Of a stretch of 64,000 nt of DNA, positions 23,892 to 33,505 are shown one piece after another. Made by a program: the position numbers and the translations under genes. Within the stretch, counting starts at the first letter, position 1; the number at the start of each line of letters is the position of its first letter. Below the pieces are notes generated by a model. The model saw only the letters and a list, made by a program, of their open reading frames with translations, searched no databases and was not told the DNA's origin. Source of the stretch: UBA11606 sp964504305 (GTDB taxonomy: Bacteria > Actinomycetota > Acidimicrobiia > Acidimicrobiales > Aldehydirespiratoraceae); contig CAZDEB010000009.1 of NCBI GenBank assembly GCA_964504305.1, positions 62,001 through 126,000 of the forward strand. Reading direction: 5' to 3'.

Positions 23892-25316
23892 ATGTCGAGC
23901 CAGCCGGGAGCGGTCGCCTCAGTTCTCGAGTTGATAAAGCTTCTGGACCAGCGCAAGATTTCGGCTCGCGAGGTTCTTGATCACTATCTGGAACGAATCG
24001 ACCGTCTCGATGGGCCGATCAACGCGATAGCAACCCTTGCTCCTGAACGGGCTCAACAAGAGGCCGCCGCCGTTGACGCGGCTCGCGCCACCGGTCGAGG
24101 CGTCGGGGCCTTGGCCGGAATACCAATCACGGTCAAAGACGCAATCGCCACCGCCGACATACGCTCCACCGGCGGCGCCACTGAGTTGGCTGATCATGTG
24201 CCGCAGTGCGATGCCGAGGCGGTCGCTCGCCTGCGTAGCGCCGGCGCGGTTGTGTTCGGAAAAACCAATCTGCCGCGGTGGTCGGGCGATTTCCAGACTT
24301 ACAACGAGATTTTTGGCACCACCAACAACCCTTGGGATCTCGAACGAACACCAGGAGGGTCGTCAGGTGGCGCCGCGGCGGCCGTGGCGATGGGTTTCAG
24401 TGCATTCGAGCTTGGTACCGACATCGGCGGGTCGATCCGGGTGCCGGCATCGTTTTGTGGCGTTTACGGGCACAAACCAAGCTTTGGGATTATCCCGACG
24501 GACGGCTACCTCGACCACATCACTCACCACCACAACCAGGCCGACGTCAACGTTTTTGGTCCCATTGCCCGAACGGCCGCTGACCTGTCGTTTCTTTTCG
24601 ATCTGCTGGTGGCCCCTCCGGCAGTAGATGCGGTGGCCTGGCGTCTCGACTTGCCCAAACCACGGGCCACCGATCTCGCCGATTTTCGAGTGGTGGCGTG
24701 GCTCGACGACGACTTCTGTCGCGTTGACCCCGCGGTGAGAGAAACCCTCGAGACCACGATCGACCAACTCGAACGGGCTGGCGCTCGCATAGATCGCAAT
24801 CGGCGGCCCTACCTCGACGCCGCGAAAGCGTCGTCTGATGGGTTGCGGTTGATAATGGCCGCCACCGACATTTCCCAGCCGGATCTCGATTTCCAGCACG
24901 CCGCCGCGGCCGGCACCGCCTTGTTGCACCGCGACTGGGATCTGCTTCACCGTGAACGGCATCAAACCCGCCGAGCTTGGGCCGATTTCTTCGCCGACGT
25001 CGACGTGTTGCTCTGCCCCGTTACGCCGGTGCCTCCGTTTCGTCACGTGCAGTCGTCGGCCGGTTCCAACTGGACGCACTCGGTGCTAGGAGACTACGGC
25101 GGTCGGATCTATGACGACCTCGTCGGCTGGACGGCGCTAATCGGTAGTCAATATTTGCCGGTCACCACCGCACCCGCCGGAGTGAGTGGTCGCGGCTTAC
25201 CAATAGGCGTTCAGGTCGTCGCTCCCTATCTTCACGACCAAACTGCTCTGGCGTTCGCTCGCGCGATGGCAAGTGTGTTCGGCGATCCGCCGGCCCCGCC
25301 GGCCGCGATGACGTAG
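23892..25316 (+). CDS. amidase (amidase-signature family)
   Basis: The 474-residue enzyme has the Ser-cisSer-Lys triad of the amidase-signature family: Lys82 (ITVKDAI), Ser157/158 (TPGGSSGG) and Ser181 (GTDIGGS). Sequence between (TNNPWDLERTPGGSSGGAAA) is the family hallmark. It hydrolyses an amide, or transfers ammonia as in GatA, but gatB/gatC are absent here and the sequence reads as a stand-alone amidase. The substrate is unknown. The start is supported by the leaderless hexamer. It is divergent from an aldehyde dehydrogenase, with a tandem repeat between them, and 17 bp from the convergent lipoprotein gene. Confidence 0.9.
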   Translation: MSSQPGAVASVLELIKLLDQRKISAREVLDHYLERIDRLDGPINAIATLAPERAQQEAAAVDAARATGRGVGALAGIPITVKDAIATADIRSTGGATELADHVPQCDAEAVARLRSAGAVVFGKTNLPRWSGDFQTYNEIFGTTNNPWDLERTPGGSSGGAAAAVAMGFSAFELGTDIGGSIRVPASFCGVYGHKPSFGIIPTDGYLDHITHHHNQADVNVFGPIARTAADLSFLFDLLVAPPAVDAVAWRLDLPKPRATDLADFRVVAWLDDDFCRVDPAVRETLETTIDQLERAGARIDRNRRPYLDAAKASSDGLRLIMAATDISQPDLDFQHAAAAGTALLHRDWDLLHRERHQTRRAWADFFADVDVLLCPVTPVPPFRHVQSSAGSNWTHSVLGDYGGRIYDDLVGWTALIGSQYLPVTTAPAGVSGRGLPIGVQVVAPYLHDQTALAFARAMASVFGDPPAPPAAMT

Positions 25317-25333
25317 GGCGATTGCTAGAGAGC

Positions 25334-26536
25334 TCAGCCCGAGATGGGCATGAGCGGCTCGCGGTTTGGTTCGAGACGGATGACGACGGTGGAGCTGACC
25401 GCCCCGTCGGGACCGCTTTGCACGGTTATCTCTCCGGGGTAACGATCGAGGACGATGACCGGCTGAGTCCATACGCCGTCGATGACCGCCGCCTCGGTGG
25501 CTTCGATGAAACCTGGTTGATCGGCCGACTCGGAACCGACTTGATATGCAGAGCCTTCGAGTCCAACGGAATAGACCTCGTGGGCGGCGTTGGCCGAGTT
25601 CGGGAGAAGCTCACAGTCGTATCGCAACTCGAAGTATCGAGTGCCTTCGGTGGCTGCGGGGTCGGTGTCGGGGCGCCTGAGCGAACGGAAGTCTACGTTC
25701 GTAAGCCGGGCTCCGGGGGCGACTGGCACCTCTCGAAACAGCGACTCGAGCAGCGGCACAGGGATGAAATTCGACTGGGCTTCGAGCACTGCCTGCAGGC
25801 CGTAGCCAGCTTGGGTCCCACCAAGTTCGGCATCCAGGTCGGAGTCTCCCGTGGCCATGAACAGCACCGGTTGGGCGTTGATCTCGCCGAGTCGGTAGGT
25901 GTCGGAGTCGTATTCGAAGGTGAATATCGCGGCCTGGCCCGACGCCGACCCAGCCGATGGCGATGTCGATTCGTCGGTGATCTCGAAACCGAGCGCGTTG
26001 AGTTGTGGTTCGAAGGCGAGTCGGGTTTCGATCGTGCCTGGTCCGCCTTCGGGCAGCTCTGCACCTATGTCGCCGATGCTGGCCCCGGCCGCAATTGCGG
26101 TGTAGTTCCAGTTCCAAGTCCAGTCGGCGTCAGCATCTTGACCGTCGAGGGTGACGCTAAGGCCGAATGGGGTTGAGCCGTCAGGAGGAGCCGCTTCGAG
26201 GGGAAACCCGATTATCTGGCGAGCCAGTTCGAGCGGCTCGCCGTCGGCGTTGCCCCATCGGGTGATCAAAGTGGGGATGTCGTTGAGGCCTATTACCGGG
26301 ATCGGCGTGGACTCCGTGGGGGTGGTGGGGGTGTCGTCGATAGTCGACGTAGCGGCGTCGGGTAGCGGCTCTGGTTCGGAACTTTCCGAGGATGGCGTGA
26401 AGTTGCTAGCCGCTGCGGGGTCGTTAGAGGAGTCGGGCGTGGTTGGACCGGAGTTGGTGCTGGTGCTGGTGCAGCTAGCCGCGACCAAGATAGTGACGAA
26501 GAGTTGAGCAGCGAGGAGCCGCGACGGCAGATTCAT
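25334..26536 (-). CDS. probable secreted lipoprotein of unknown function
   Basis: The 400-residue protein starts with a signal sequence (MNLPSRLLAAQLFVTILVA) ending at AASC, a lipobox-like site. A 60-residue Ser/Thr/Pro-rich linker follows, typical of surface-exposed actinobacterial lipoproteins. The remaining 320 residues form an acidic domain with no recognised family, including many Asp/Glu and a likely beta-rich C-terminus (VIVLDRYPGEITVQSG, then VVIRLEPNREP). The start at 26536 is supported by TACTCT 8 nt upstream and by the signal peptide. It is convergent with the amidase gene. Function unknown. Confidence 0.7.
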   Translation of the reverse strand: MNLPSRLLAAQLFVTILVAASCTSTSTNSGPTTPDSSNDPAAASNFTPSSESSEPEPLPDAATSTIDDTPTTPTESTPIPVIGLNDIPTLITRWGNADGEPLELARQIIGFPLEAAPPDGSTPFGLSVTLDGQDADADWTWNWNYTAIAAGASIGDIGAELPEGGPGTIETRLAFEPQLNALGFEITDESTSPSAGSASGQAAIFTFEYDSDTYRLGEINAQPVLFMATGDSDLDAELGGTQAGYGLQAVLEAQSNFIPVPLLESLFREVPVAPGARLTNVDFRSLRRPDTDPAATEGTRYFELRYDCELLPNSANAAHEVYSVGLEGSAYQVGSESADQPGFIEATEAAVIDGVWTQPVIVLDRYPGEITVQSGPDGAVSSTVVIRLEPNREPLMPISG

Positions 26537-26544
26537 GGGGCGGC

Positions 26545-26550
26545 AGAGTA
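26545..26550 (-). promoter_or_regulatory. -10 hexamer TACTCT, lipoprotein gene
   Basis: On the minus strand TACTCT is 8 nt before the ATG at 26536, slightly longer than the commonest leaderless gap. Confidence 0.35.
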
Positions 26551-26632
26551 GCGCGGTGTAGTAGCGGCCATGCCTCTCGTTCGGCATCTGGCGGTTGTGG
26601 TTGACCCTTACCGCGCACCGTGGCGGGTGTTC

Positions 26633-29600
26633 TCAGTTGACTTTCAGCGAGAACCGCAGAGCGTCGCCACCGACTTTGGCCTCGTGAATCGTGAGGTCGT
26701 CGCTGGGCGAATCCACGGTTAGTGATGTGGCCAACACCTGCTCGCTGATGTAGCTGCGATGTTTGGCGATCGCCGCGGCGGCCGCGTCGCTGGCGGTCTC
26801 GACCCACACATCGATGCGGTCGGTCACCACGAGGTCTTCGGCTTTGCGAGCGTTCTGGATCTCGCGAACGATGTCTCGGGCCAGGCCTTCGGCTTGTAGT
26901 TCGGCGGTGATCTCGGTGTCGAGAGTGACCACCGCGTCGTTTGATCGCAGCGCCGCAGCGGCGACCCCGTCGGGCGATTCGAGGGCGAGGTCGTACTCGC
27001 CGGGTTGAAGAGTGTGACCTCCAACCAAGACACTGCCATCGTCGCTGGCGGTCCAGTCGCCGCGGCGCGCGGCGCCGAACACGGCCTGCACCTCTTTGCC
27101 CAGCCGGGGCCCCAGCGCCTTGCCGTCGGGGCGAAGGACAAATGTGGCGAGGTCGCCGATCTCTTCGGTGACCCGGACGGCTTTGACGTTGAGTTCGTCG
27201 CGGAGAAGGTCGGCGAAGGGCTCGAGGGTGTTGGCGTCACGGCCAGCAACCGTGATCGAGGCCAGCGGAAGCCGAACTCGTAACCCTTGGTCTTCGCGTA
27301 ACCGCAAACCGGTGGAGGCTACGTCACGGAGGCGGTCCATGGCCGCGACAAGGTCAGGGTCGGCTGGGTAGGTTGCGACCGAAGGCCAGTCGGACAAGTG
27401 GACCGAATCGCGACGTTCGGAGTCGCCGCCGGTCAGACCCGTCCAGATCTCTTCGGTGATCATCGGCAAGAACGGCGCGGCAACCTGGGTGAGGGTCACG
27501 AGCACCGTGTAGAGCGTGTCGAGACCGTCTTTGTCGGCCCCCTGCCCTTCGGACGTGCCCCAAAAGCGGTCACGCGAACGGCGGATGTACCAGTTGTTGA
27601 GCGCATCGATGAAGCTCTGAATCTCGGTCGCCGCGCCCGGGAGGTCGTACTCGTCCATGCGAGCCTCGACCGCCGCAACAAGGTCACGGGTCTTGGCCAG
27701 GATGTAGCGGTCGAGAAGTTCGGGCGAATCGGTACGAAAGCGGGCCCGGTAACCCTCGACGTTGGCGTACAAGGTGAAGAACGAATAGGCGTTCCAGATC
27801 GGCAAGATGACCTGACGGACAACGTCGTCAATCCCTTGGTCGGAGATCCGGGTGTCGCCGCCTCGCACGATGTTGGTGGACATGAAATACCAACGCAGTG
27901 CGTCGGATCCCTGTCGATCGAAGATCTCGGACGGCTCGGTGTAGTTGCGGAGCTTTTTGGAAAGCTTGGTGCCGTCGTCGGCCAACAAGATGCCGTGACA
28001 GATCACGTTTTGGAACGCCGGCCGGTCGAACAGCGCGGTGGCCAACACGTGCAGCGTGTAGAACCAGCCTCGGCTTTGGTTGATGTACTCGACGATGAAG
28101 TCGGCGGGGAAATGCTCGTCGAACCAGTCTTTGTTTTCGAACGGATAATGGACTTGAGCAAACGGCATCGAACCCGACTCGAACCAGCAGTCGAGTACCT
28201 CAGGAACGCGCCGCATCATTGATTGACCGGTCGGGTCGTCAGGGTTGGGACGAACCAGGTCGTCGATGTAAGGCCGGTGCAGGTTGTCTGGACGAATGCC
28301 GAAGTCGGCCTCGAGCTCGTCGAGGCTGCCGTAGCAGTCGGTGCGCGGGTAATCGGGATTGTCGCTGATCCATACCGGGATCGGGGATCCCCAGAACCGA
28401 TTGCGGCTGATCGACCAGTCGCGTGCGCCTTCGAGCCACTGACCGAAACGTCCGTTTTGGATGTGGCCCGGAACCCAATTGATTTCTTGGTTGGTTTCGA
28501 GCATTCGGTCACGAAAGTCGGTGACCTTCACGTACCACGACGGCATGGCCTTGTAGATGATTGGTGTGTCGGTGCGCCAGCAGTGCGGGTAATTGTGGGT
28601 GTAGCTGTCGTGGCGGACGAGCTGTCCGGTTTCGCGCAAGTGTTTGATGATGCCGCTGTTGGCTTCGAGCACATTTTGGCCGGCCCACTCGACGACATCA
28701 GCGGTGAAATTGCCCGAATCGTCGACCGGAACGACCATGCCGATGCCGGCCTCGCCGACCACTCGCTGATCGTCCTCACCAAAACCGGGGGCCATATGCA
28801 CAACACCGGTGCCTTCGGCGGTATCGATGAAATCGCCGGCCAGGACCTGAAAGGCTCGTTCGGTGCCGTGGTGGGGTTGGCTGGGGTCGACGGTCGCCAT
28901 GTCGGCGAAGTACGCGAACAATGGTTCGTAGGTGCGTCCTACAAGATCGTGGCCTTTGACGGATCCGACCTGCTCGGCGTTCTCGAGTTGTTTGGCGTAC
29001 TTCTCGACGGTTGCCGCCCCGAGGATGTAGCGGGTGCCGTTGGCGTCGGCCATCACCGCGTAGTCGAGGTCGGGGCCAACCGCGAGCGCGAGGTTGGAGG
29101 GCAAGGTCCACGGGGTGGTGGTCCAGGCCAGAACCGCGGCCGGCGAGTTGGCATCGCCAGGGAGACCGTCGGTTGAATCGAGAGTAAACGCCACTGTCAC
29201 GGCCGGATCTTGACGGGGCCGGGTGGCATCGTCGAGACGGATCTCGTGATTGCTCAGCGGGGTTTCGGCGCCCCAGCTGTAGGGGAGTACCCGGTTGGCT
29301 TGGTAAATGAGGCCCTTGTCCCACAGCTGTTTGAACGCCCACATGACCGACTCCATGTAGTCGAGGTCCATGGTCTTGTAGTCGTTCTCGAAATCAACCC
29401 ATCGGGCTTGCCGGGTGACGGTCTTTTCCCACTCTTGGGTGTATTTGAGCACCGACGTGCGGCAGTAATCGTTGAAACGTCCGATGCCGTAGTCGATGAT
29501 CGACGCCCGCCCGCTGACCGGGAGCTCTTTCTCGGCTTCCATTTCGGCGGGCAGACCATGACAATCCCAACCAAAACGACGCTCGACCCGTTTGCCCTTC

Positions 29601-29866
29601 ATGGTTTGATAGCGCGGCACAACGTCCTTGACGTAGCCGGTGAGCAGATGGCCGTGGTGGGGGAGGCCGTTGGCGAAGGGCGGACCGTCGTAGAAGACGT
29701 ATTCGTTGTTGCTTGCGTCAAGACTCAAAGGCCGTTGATCGACGCTTGCTTGGAACGATTCGGCGGCCGCCCACCGCGCCAGAATCCGCTGCTCGATGGC
29801 CGGAAGATCCGGACTCTCGACGTGCGGATAGGGCCCGGAATTGCCCGTCGGGGCGGCGTCAGTCAT
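26633..29866 (-). CDS. ileS: isoleucyl-tRNA synthetase, long (type 2-like) form
   Basis: The 1077-residue class I synthetase has the HxGH signature as GLPHHGHLLTG and the KMSKS loop as GTKLSKKLRNY. The CP1 editing domain (around VLAWTTTPWTLPSNLALAVG) and a long C-terminal anticodon-binding region are present. Length, the LPHHGH variant and the N-terminal context PPFANG fit the eukaryotic-like type 2 IleRS, a group known for low mupirocin sensitivity; this subtype call is by pattern only. ATG 29866 is chosen over a TTG at 29875, with TAACCT 8 nt upstream. No T-box leader is visible. It is 58 bp downstream of the MMPL gene. Confidence 0.95.
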   Translation of the reverse strand: MTDAAPTGNSGPYPHVESPDLPAIEQRILARWAAAESFQASVDQRPLSLDASNNEYVFYDGPPFANGLPHHGHLLTGYVKDVVPRYQTMKGKRVERRFGWDCHGLPAEMEAEKELPVSGRASIIDYGIGRFNDYCRTSVLKYTQEWEKTVTRQARWVDFENDYKTMDLDYMESVMWAFKQLWDKGLIYQANRVLPYSWGAETPLSNHEIRLDDATRPRQDPAVTVAFTLDSTDGLPGDANSPAAVLAWTTTPWTLPSNLALAVGPDLDYAVMADANGTRYILGAATVEKYAKQLENAEQVGSVKGHDLVGRTYEPLFAYFADMATVDPSQPHHGTERAFQVLAGDFIDTAEGTGVVHMAPGFGEDDQRVVGEAGIGMVVPVDDSGNFTADVVEWAGQNVLEANSGIIKHLRETGQLVRHDSYTHNYPHCWRTDTPIIYKAMPSWYVKVTDFRDRMLETNQEINWVPGHIQNGRFGQWLEGARDWSISRNRFWGSPIPVWISDNPDYPRTDCYGSLDELEADFGIRPDNLHRPYIDDLVRPNPDDPTGQSMMRRVPEVLDCWFESGSMPFAQVHYPFENKDWFDEHFPADFIVEYINQSRGWFYTLHVLATALFDRPAFQNVICHGILLADDGTKLSKKLRNYTEPSEIFDRQGSDALRWYFMSTNIVRGGDTRISDQGIDDVVRQVILPIWNAYSFFTLYANVEGYRARFRTDSPELLDRYILAKTRDLVAAVEARMDEYDLPGAATEIQSFIDALNNWYIRRSRDRFWGTSEGQGADKDGLDTLYTVLVTLTQVAAPFLPMITEEIWTGLTGGDSERRDSVHLSDWPSVATYPADPDLVAAMDRLRDVASTGLRLREDQGLRVRLPLASITVAGRDANTLEPFADLLRDELNVKAVRVTEEIGDLATFVLRPDGKALGPRLGKEVQAVFGAARRGDWTASDDGSVLVGGHTLQPGEYDLALESPDGVAAAALRSNDAVVTLDTEITAELQAEGLARDIVREIQNARKAEDLVVTDRIDVWVETASDAAAAAIAKHRSYISEQVLATSLTVDSPSDDLTIHEAKVGGDALRFSLKVN

Positions 29867-29874
29867 AAGCGACA

Positions 29875-29880
29875 AGGTTA
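29875..29880 (-). promoter_or_regulatory. -10 hexamer TAACCT, ileS
   Basis: On the minus strand TAACCT is 8 nt before the ileS ATG, with no Shine-Dalgarno sequence. A promoter here would allow ileS expression independent of the MMPL gene. Confidence 0.35.
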
Positions 29881-29924
29881 CCGCGGCTCACGGCCGTGCC
29901 GAACCGAGCTTTTGCGCCGCGGCC

Positions 29925-32201
29925 CTAGTGACTTGTTAGGTCGTGATCACGCACATCGACCGTGGCGGTCAGGTCGATTTGCTTTCGCAGATCGACAGGG
30001 GTGCGTCGACTGGCGAACGGCGCCGCGTGGTTGCCACCAAAGCCCAGCAACGACGGCGACCACCAGTTCCATTTGCCGGCCAACGTCATGAGCGCCGGCA
30101 CAAGAGTGACACGCACCACAAACGCATCGACCAGAACTGCGACGGCCAACCCGAGACCGAAGAGCTTGATGGTGGACACACTCGATGTGGCAAAGGCCAG
30201 GAACGTGATCGACAACAAAACGGCGGCCGCGGTAACCAAACCACCGGTGTGAGCAAGACCCGCAACGATCGCCGCGTCGTTGTCGCCGGTGCGGTCGTAC
30301 TCCTCTTTCATACGGGCCAAGAGAAAGACCTCGTAATCCATGCTGAGGCCAAAGGCGATGCAAAACATCAATATCGGGGTCGTGATGTCGGTCTGGCCGG
30401 TTGGCGTGAAGTTGAGCAGGCCGCTGCCGTGGCCACTCTGGAAAATCCAAACCATCATCCCAAATGTGGCTCCGAGCGACAGGGTGTTTAGGGCCAACGC
30501 CTTGATCGGCACAAGGATGCTCTTGAACATCAAGAACAGCAGCACGAAGGTGGCTACGACAATTGTCGCGGCCGCAAGCCACGCTCGGTCGAATATGGCG
30601 TTCTTGGTGTCGAGCAGTGCGGCCGTACCTCCACCAACCAACACCTCGGCGTAGGCCGAGTCGAGATCGCGGATCTGCTCTATGAGCGCTTCGCCTTCGG
30701 GGGAGATTGGTTCGAGCGACGGCACTACGTTGAACCATGTTGCATCGTCGGCTGCGCCATTGCCGGTGAAGCGCTCGGCGGCCGGGCCGGGCGGGTTGAC
30801 GTTGGCTCCATTGACAAATGTGCCGGCCGCGGCATCGACTCGGGTCACGCCGTCAAGCAACGACACCTTCAACGCCAACGACGTTGCTGCGCCGGCTTCT
30901 TGAGCACCGAGGGCAACTATCGGAAAGGCGTTGGCCTCGGCGGTCGCGAATTCGTCGCGCAAGATGTCGCTCACCGCCCGTACCGGGTCGTCGGCCGGCA
31001 GAGCTCGGTCGTCGGCCTCGCCCCACACCACGCCAAGAAACGGCAATGCGACGATCACCAGCAGCGGAATGGTCAGCGCAACAATGGGCCACGGACGAGC
31101 AATGACGCGTTTAGCGGCGTTCTTCCACGGATTGGCGGCGTGACGCCCGACCCGTCGGCGATACACCGTGAAGCGGTCGATCCGGGCTCCGAGAAGGCTG
31201 AGCGCGGCTGGCAACACAACGACCGAAATCGTGATTGCCAACAGCACAACCCCGATCCCGGCGTAGGCAAAAGACCGTAAGAAGGTCAGTGGGAAAATGA
31301 ACAATGCGCTCAGCGAGATGGCAACGGTGAGGCCGCTGAACGCGATGGTGTGACCCGACGTTTCGATAGTGGTGAGAAGGGCCGTGTCGCGATCGACGCT
31401 GGTCTTGAGCTCTTCTCGATAGCGACTCACCACCAATAGCGAGTAGTCGATGGCCAACCCGAGCCCGAGCGCGGTCACCAGGTTGAGAGCAAAGATCGAC
31501 ACGTCGGTAAACGCGGTTACACCATGCAACACGAGGAACGTGCCGAGCGCGGCAAGTATCCCGACGCCCACCGGCAACGCCGCGGCGACCAGACCGCCAA
31601 AAACAATAATCAAGACGATGAAGGTCAACGGGATCGCGATCAGTTCGGCCAGTGCCAAGTCGTCCTCGATCACCTGCCCCATTTCCTCAAACACCGCTTG
31701 GCGGCCACCCAACTGGACTGTGAACGGTCCCCGCTCGGCCTCGCCGTACTCGGCGAGAAGATCGGCGATGACTTCGCGGCGAACCGGATCGGTCGATTCG
31801 CCGGGAACCCGAATGATTACGAGCCCCCGCTGAGCATCAAGGGAGTGCAGCGAGGAGTCGCCGGTGGTCCAGTAGGAGAGCACCCCGGCAGTCCCCTCGA
31901 AGGAGGCCAATTCTTCGGTGAGGGCGACGCCGTCGATGATGACCGATGGTGTGTTGACATCGCCCACCGACACATCGACGGTAACCAGCGCGACAAGGTC
32001 GGCCGGCCCCGCACCAAAGCGGGACTCGAGTTCGGCGTGAGCTCTAACCGAATCGGAGCCGGGGTCGTCGAATCCGCCTTCGGACAACCGGTCGGCGATG
32101 CCGCCTCCGATCACCACCGAAAGCACCAGGGCCGCGGCGGCGGTTATCAATACGAAGCCGCGGTGGGCAAGAGTGAACGTGCCGATTCGGTTGAACACCA
32201 T
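29925..32201 (-). CDS. MMPL-family (RND superfamily) transporter
   Basis: The 758-residue protein has the duplicated RND layout: one helix, a large extracytoplasmic loop (about 35-170), five helices, a soluble segment, then a second repeat of the same. The characteristic LGLGLAIDYSLLVVSRYREE and FGLSMDYEVFLLARMKEEYD motifs, with Asp-Tyr proton-relay pairs, are intact. MMPL proteins export lipids or other hydrophobic compounds; the substrate is unknown. An AGGGGG tract just before the ATG serves as ribosome site. It is divergent from the nucleoside hydrolase gene across a 61-bp gap and lies upstream of ileS. Confidence 0.9.
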   Translation of the reverse strand: MVFNRIGTFTLAHRGFVLITAAAALVLSVVIGGGIADRLSEGGFDDPGSDSVRAHAELESRFGAGPADLVALVTVDVSVGDVNTPSVIIDGVALTEELASFEGTAGVLSYWTTGDSSLHSLDAQRGLVIIRVPGESTDPVRREVIADLLAEYGEAERGPFTVQLGGRQAVFEEMGQVIEDDLALAELIAIPLTFIVLIIVFGGLVAAALPVGVGILAALGTFLVLHGVTAFTDVSIFALNLVTALGLGLAIDYSLLVVSRYREELKTSVDRDTALLTTIETSGHTIAFSGLTVAISLSALFIFPLTFLRSFAYAGIGVVLLAITISVVVLPAALSLLGARIDRFTVYRRRVGRHAANPWKNAAKRVIARPWPIVALTIPLLVIVALPFLGVVWGEADDRALPADDPVRAVSDILRDEFATAEANAFPIVALGAQEAGAATSLALKVSLLDGVTRVDAAAGTFVNGANVNPPGPAAERFTGNGAADDATWFNVVPSLEPISPEGEALIEQIRDLDSAYAEVLVGGGTAALLDTKNAIFDRAWLAAATIVVATFVLLFLMFKSILVPIKALALNTLSLGATFGMMVWIFQSGHGSGLLNFTPTGQTDITTPILMFCIAFGLSMDYEVFLLARMKEEYDRTGDNDAAIVAGLAHTGGLVTAAAVLLSITFLAFATSSVSTIKLFGLGLAVAVLVDAFVVRVTLVPALMTLAGKWNWWSPSLLGFGGNHAAPFASRRTPVDLRKQIDLTATVDVRDHDLTSH

Positions 32202-32250
32202 TGCCCCCTCACTCGACGCGTTTGGTTATAGCCGGACCAAACGCCCACAG

Positions 32251-32256
32251 TAGTGT
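32251..32256 (+). promoter_or_regulatory. -10 hexamer TAGTGT, nucleoside hydrolase
   Basis: TAGTGT ends 6 nt before the ATG at 32263, in the 61-bp gap shared with the divergent MMPL gene. Confidence 0.5.
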
Positions 32257-32262
32257 TTCTCG

Positions 32263-33186
32263 ATGCGACGTTTCTTGATCGATACAGATACAGCCAGCGA
32301 CGACGCGGTAGCGATCGTCATGGCGCTGCAAAGTCCCGACGTGGGTGTCGAGGCGCTCACCGTGGTGGCCGGCAACGTTGGGCTCGATCAGGCTGTACAA
32401 AACGCGCTCTACACGGTTGAGCTTTGCGGCTCGTCGGTCCCGGTATACGCCGGGCGCGACCAGCCGATAATGCGGCGGTTGGAGACCGCACAAAACGTTC
32501 ACGGCTCAGACGGCATGGGAGATTGCGGGCTGGCGCTACACGGCCGATCGCCGGCGCCGGGTCGAGCTGTTGATGTGATAGTCGACACTATTCTTGCCAA
32601 CCCCGATGCCATCACGTTGGTGTGCCTGGGACCGTTGTCAAACGTGGCGACGGCGCTGCTGCGGGCCCCCGAAATTGCCGATGCGGTTCACCGAGTGGTG
32701 GTTATGGGCGGTACTGGGTTGCACGGACCCGGCAACGTAAGCGCCATGGCCGAGTTCAACTTCTGGGCCGATCCCGAAGCGGCGGCCATAGTTGCGGCGT
32801 CGGGTATGCCGCTGGAGTTCGTGGGCTGGGACATCTCGATTGCGTCGGCCGTCGTCACTGCCGATCGTCACAAGGCCATGGTGGCTATCGGCACCGACCG
32901 GTCCGAATTCGCCGTCAATATCGCCCAAACCGTACGCCGCTTCTGTCTCGATATCGGACTTGCTGGGGACGATCTTCCCGATCCAATCGCGATGGCTCAC
33001 GCCATCGACCCATCAGTTGCCGAGGTGAGCCGACTCCATGTCAACGTCTTGGCCGGCGACGGCGCTCAACGCGGCGTTATGGAAGTCGATCGGCTCGGAT
33101 TTGTCGGCGGCGAACCGAACATCGACATCGTCACGCACTACCCGAGCGATCGGTTCTTCACGATGCTCTTCGACGCCCTCAGTTGA
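32263..33186 (+). CDS. inosine-uridine-type nucleoside hydrolase
   Basis: The 307-residue protein starts with the diagnostic Ca2+-binding motif DTDTASDDA (residues 7-15), followed by VTLVCLGPLSNVATAL in the middle and the NFWADPEAA and GWDIS segments that shape the ribose pocket. It hydrolyses the N-glycosidic bond of a purine or pyrimidine ribonucleoside; specificity cannot be told. The leaderless hexamer fixes the start. Its 3' end overlaps a convergent hypothetical gene by 8 bp. It probably works in nucleoside salvage in the cytoplasm, since there is no signal peptide. Confidence 0.9.
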   Translation: MRRFLIDTDTASDDAVAIVMALQSPDVGVEALTVVAGNVGLDQAVQNALYTVELCGSSVPVYAGRDQPIMRRLETAQNVHGSDGMGDCGLALHGRSPAPGRAVDVIVDTILANPDAITLVCLGPLSNVATALLRAPEIADAVHRVVVMGGTGLHGPGNVSAMAEFNFWADPEAAAIVAASGMPLEFVGWDISIASAVVTADRHKAMVAIGTDRSEFAVNIAQTVRRFCLDIGLAGDDLPDPIAMAHAIDPSVAEVSRLHVNVLAGDGAQRGVMEVDRLGFVGGEPNIDIVTHYPSDRFFTMLFDALS

Positions 33187-33505
33187 CCGGTGACTGGGTC
33201 GTCGGGATGATGGCGATGTCGAAGTCCACGAGCTCGGTGGGGACACCCTTGACGGTGGGAAGAGCCCTGGCAACCACCGCAACATCGGCGATCTGAATAA
33301 GCACTTCGCCGCCGTCTCGCGGAAGGCCACCGGCCGGTGCGAGCGCGGTTCCCGTCGTTTGGTAACCAGCCGGTTGAGCATCCGGGTACGCCGAGAGATC
33401 AAGATCGGCTCGGAAGGCTCCACCGTTGGGAAGAGCTCGCATCAAGCACGGTCCGTGATAGGTCCTGATTGGTTTGCGGTTTTCCATGGTCCAATCGTTT
33501 CTCAT
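33179..33505 (-). CDS. hypothetical protein
   Basis: An open frame of 108 residues (MRNDWTMENRKPIRTYHGPC) ends 8 bp inside the convergent nucleoside hydrolase gene. It has no signal peptide or membrane helix; the middle is Ala/Gly/Pro-rich and the C-terminus mostly hydrophobic beta-like (VLIQIADVAVVARAL, then LVDFDIAIIPT). No family is recognised. Start choice between 33505 and 33487 is open, and neither has a clear ribosome site. Codon use looks like its neighbours, which supports it as real, but the evidence is thin. Confidence 0.4.
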   Translation of the reverse strand: MRNDWTMENRKPIRTYHGPCLMRALPNGGAFRADLDLSAYPDAQPAGYQTTGTALAPAGGLPRDGGEVLIQIADVAVVARALPTVKGVPTELVDFDIAIIPTTQSPVN

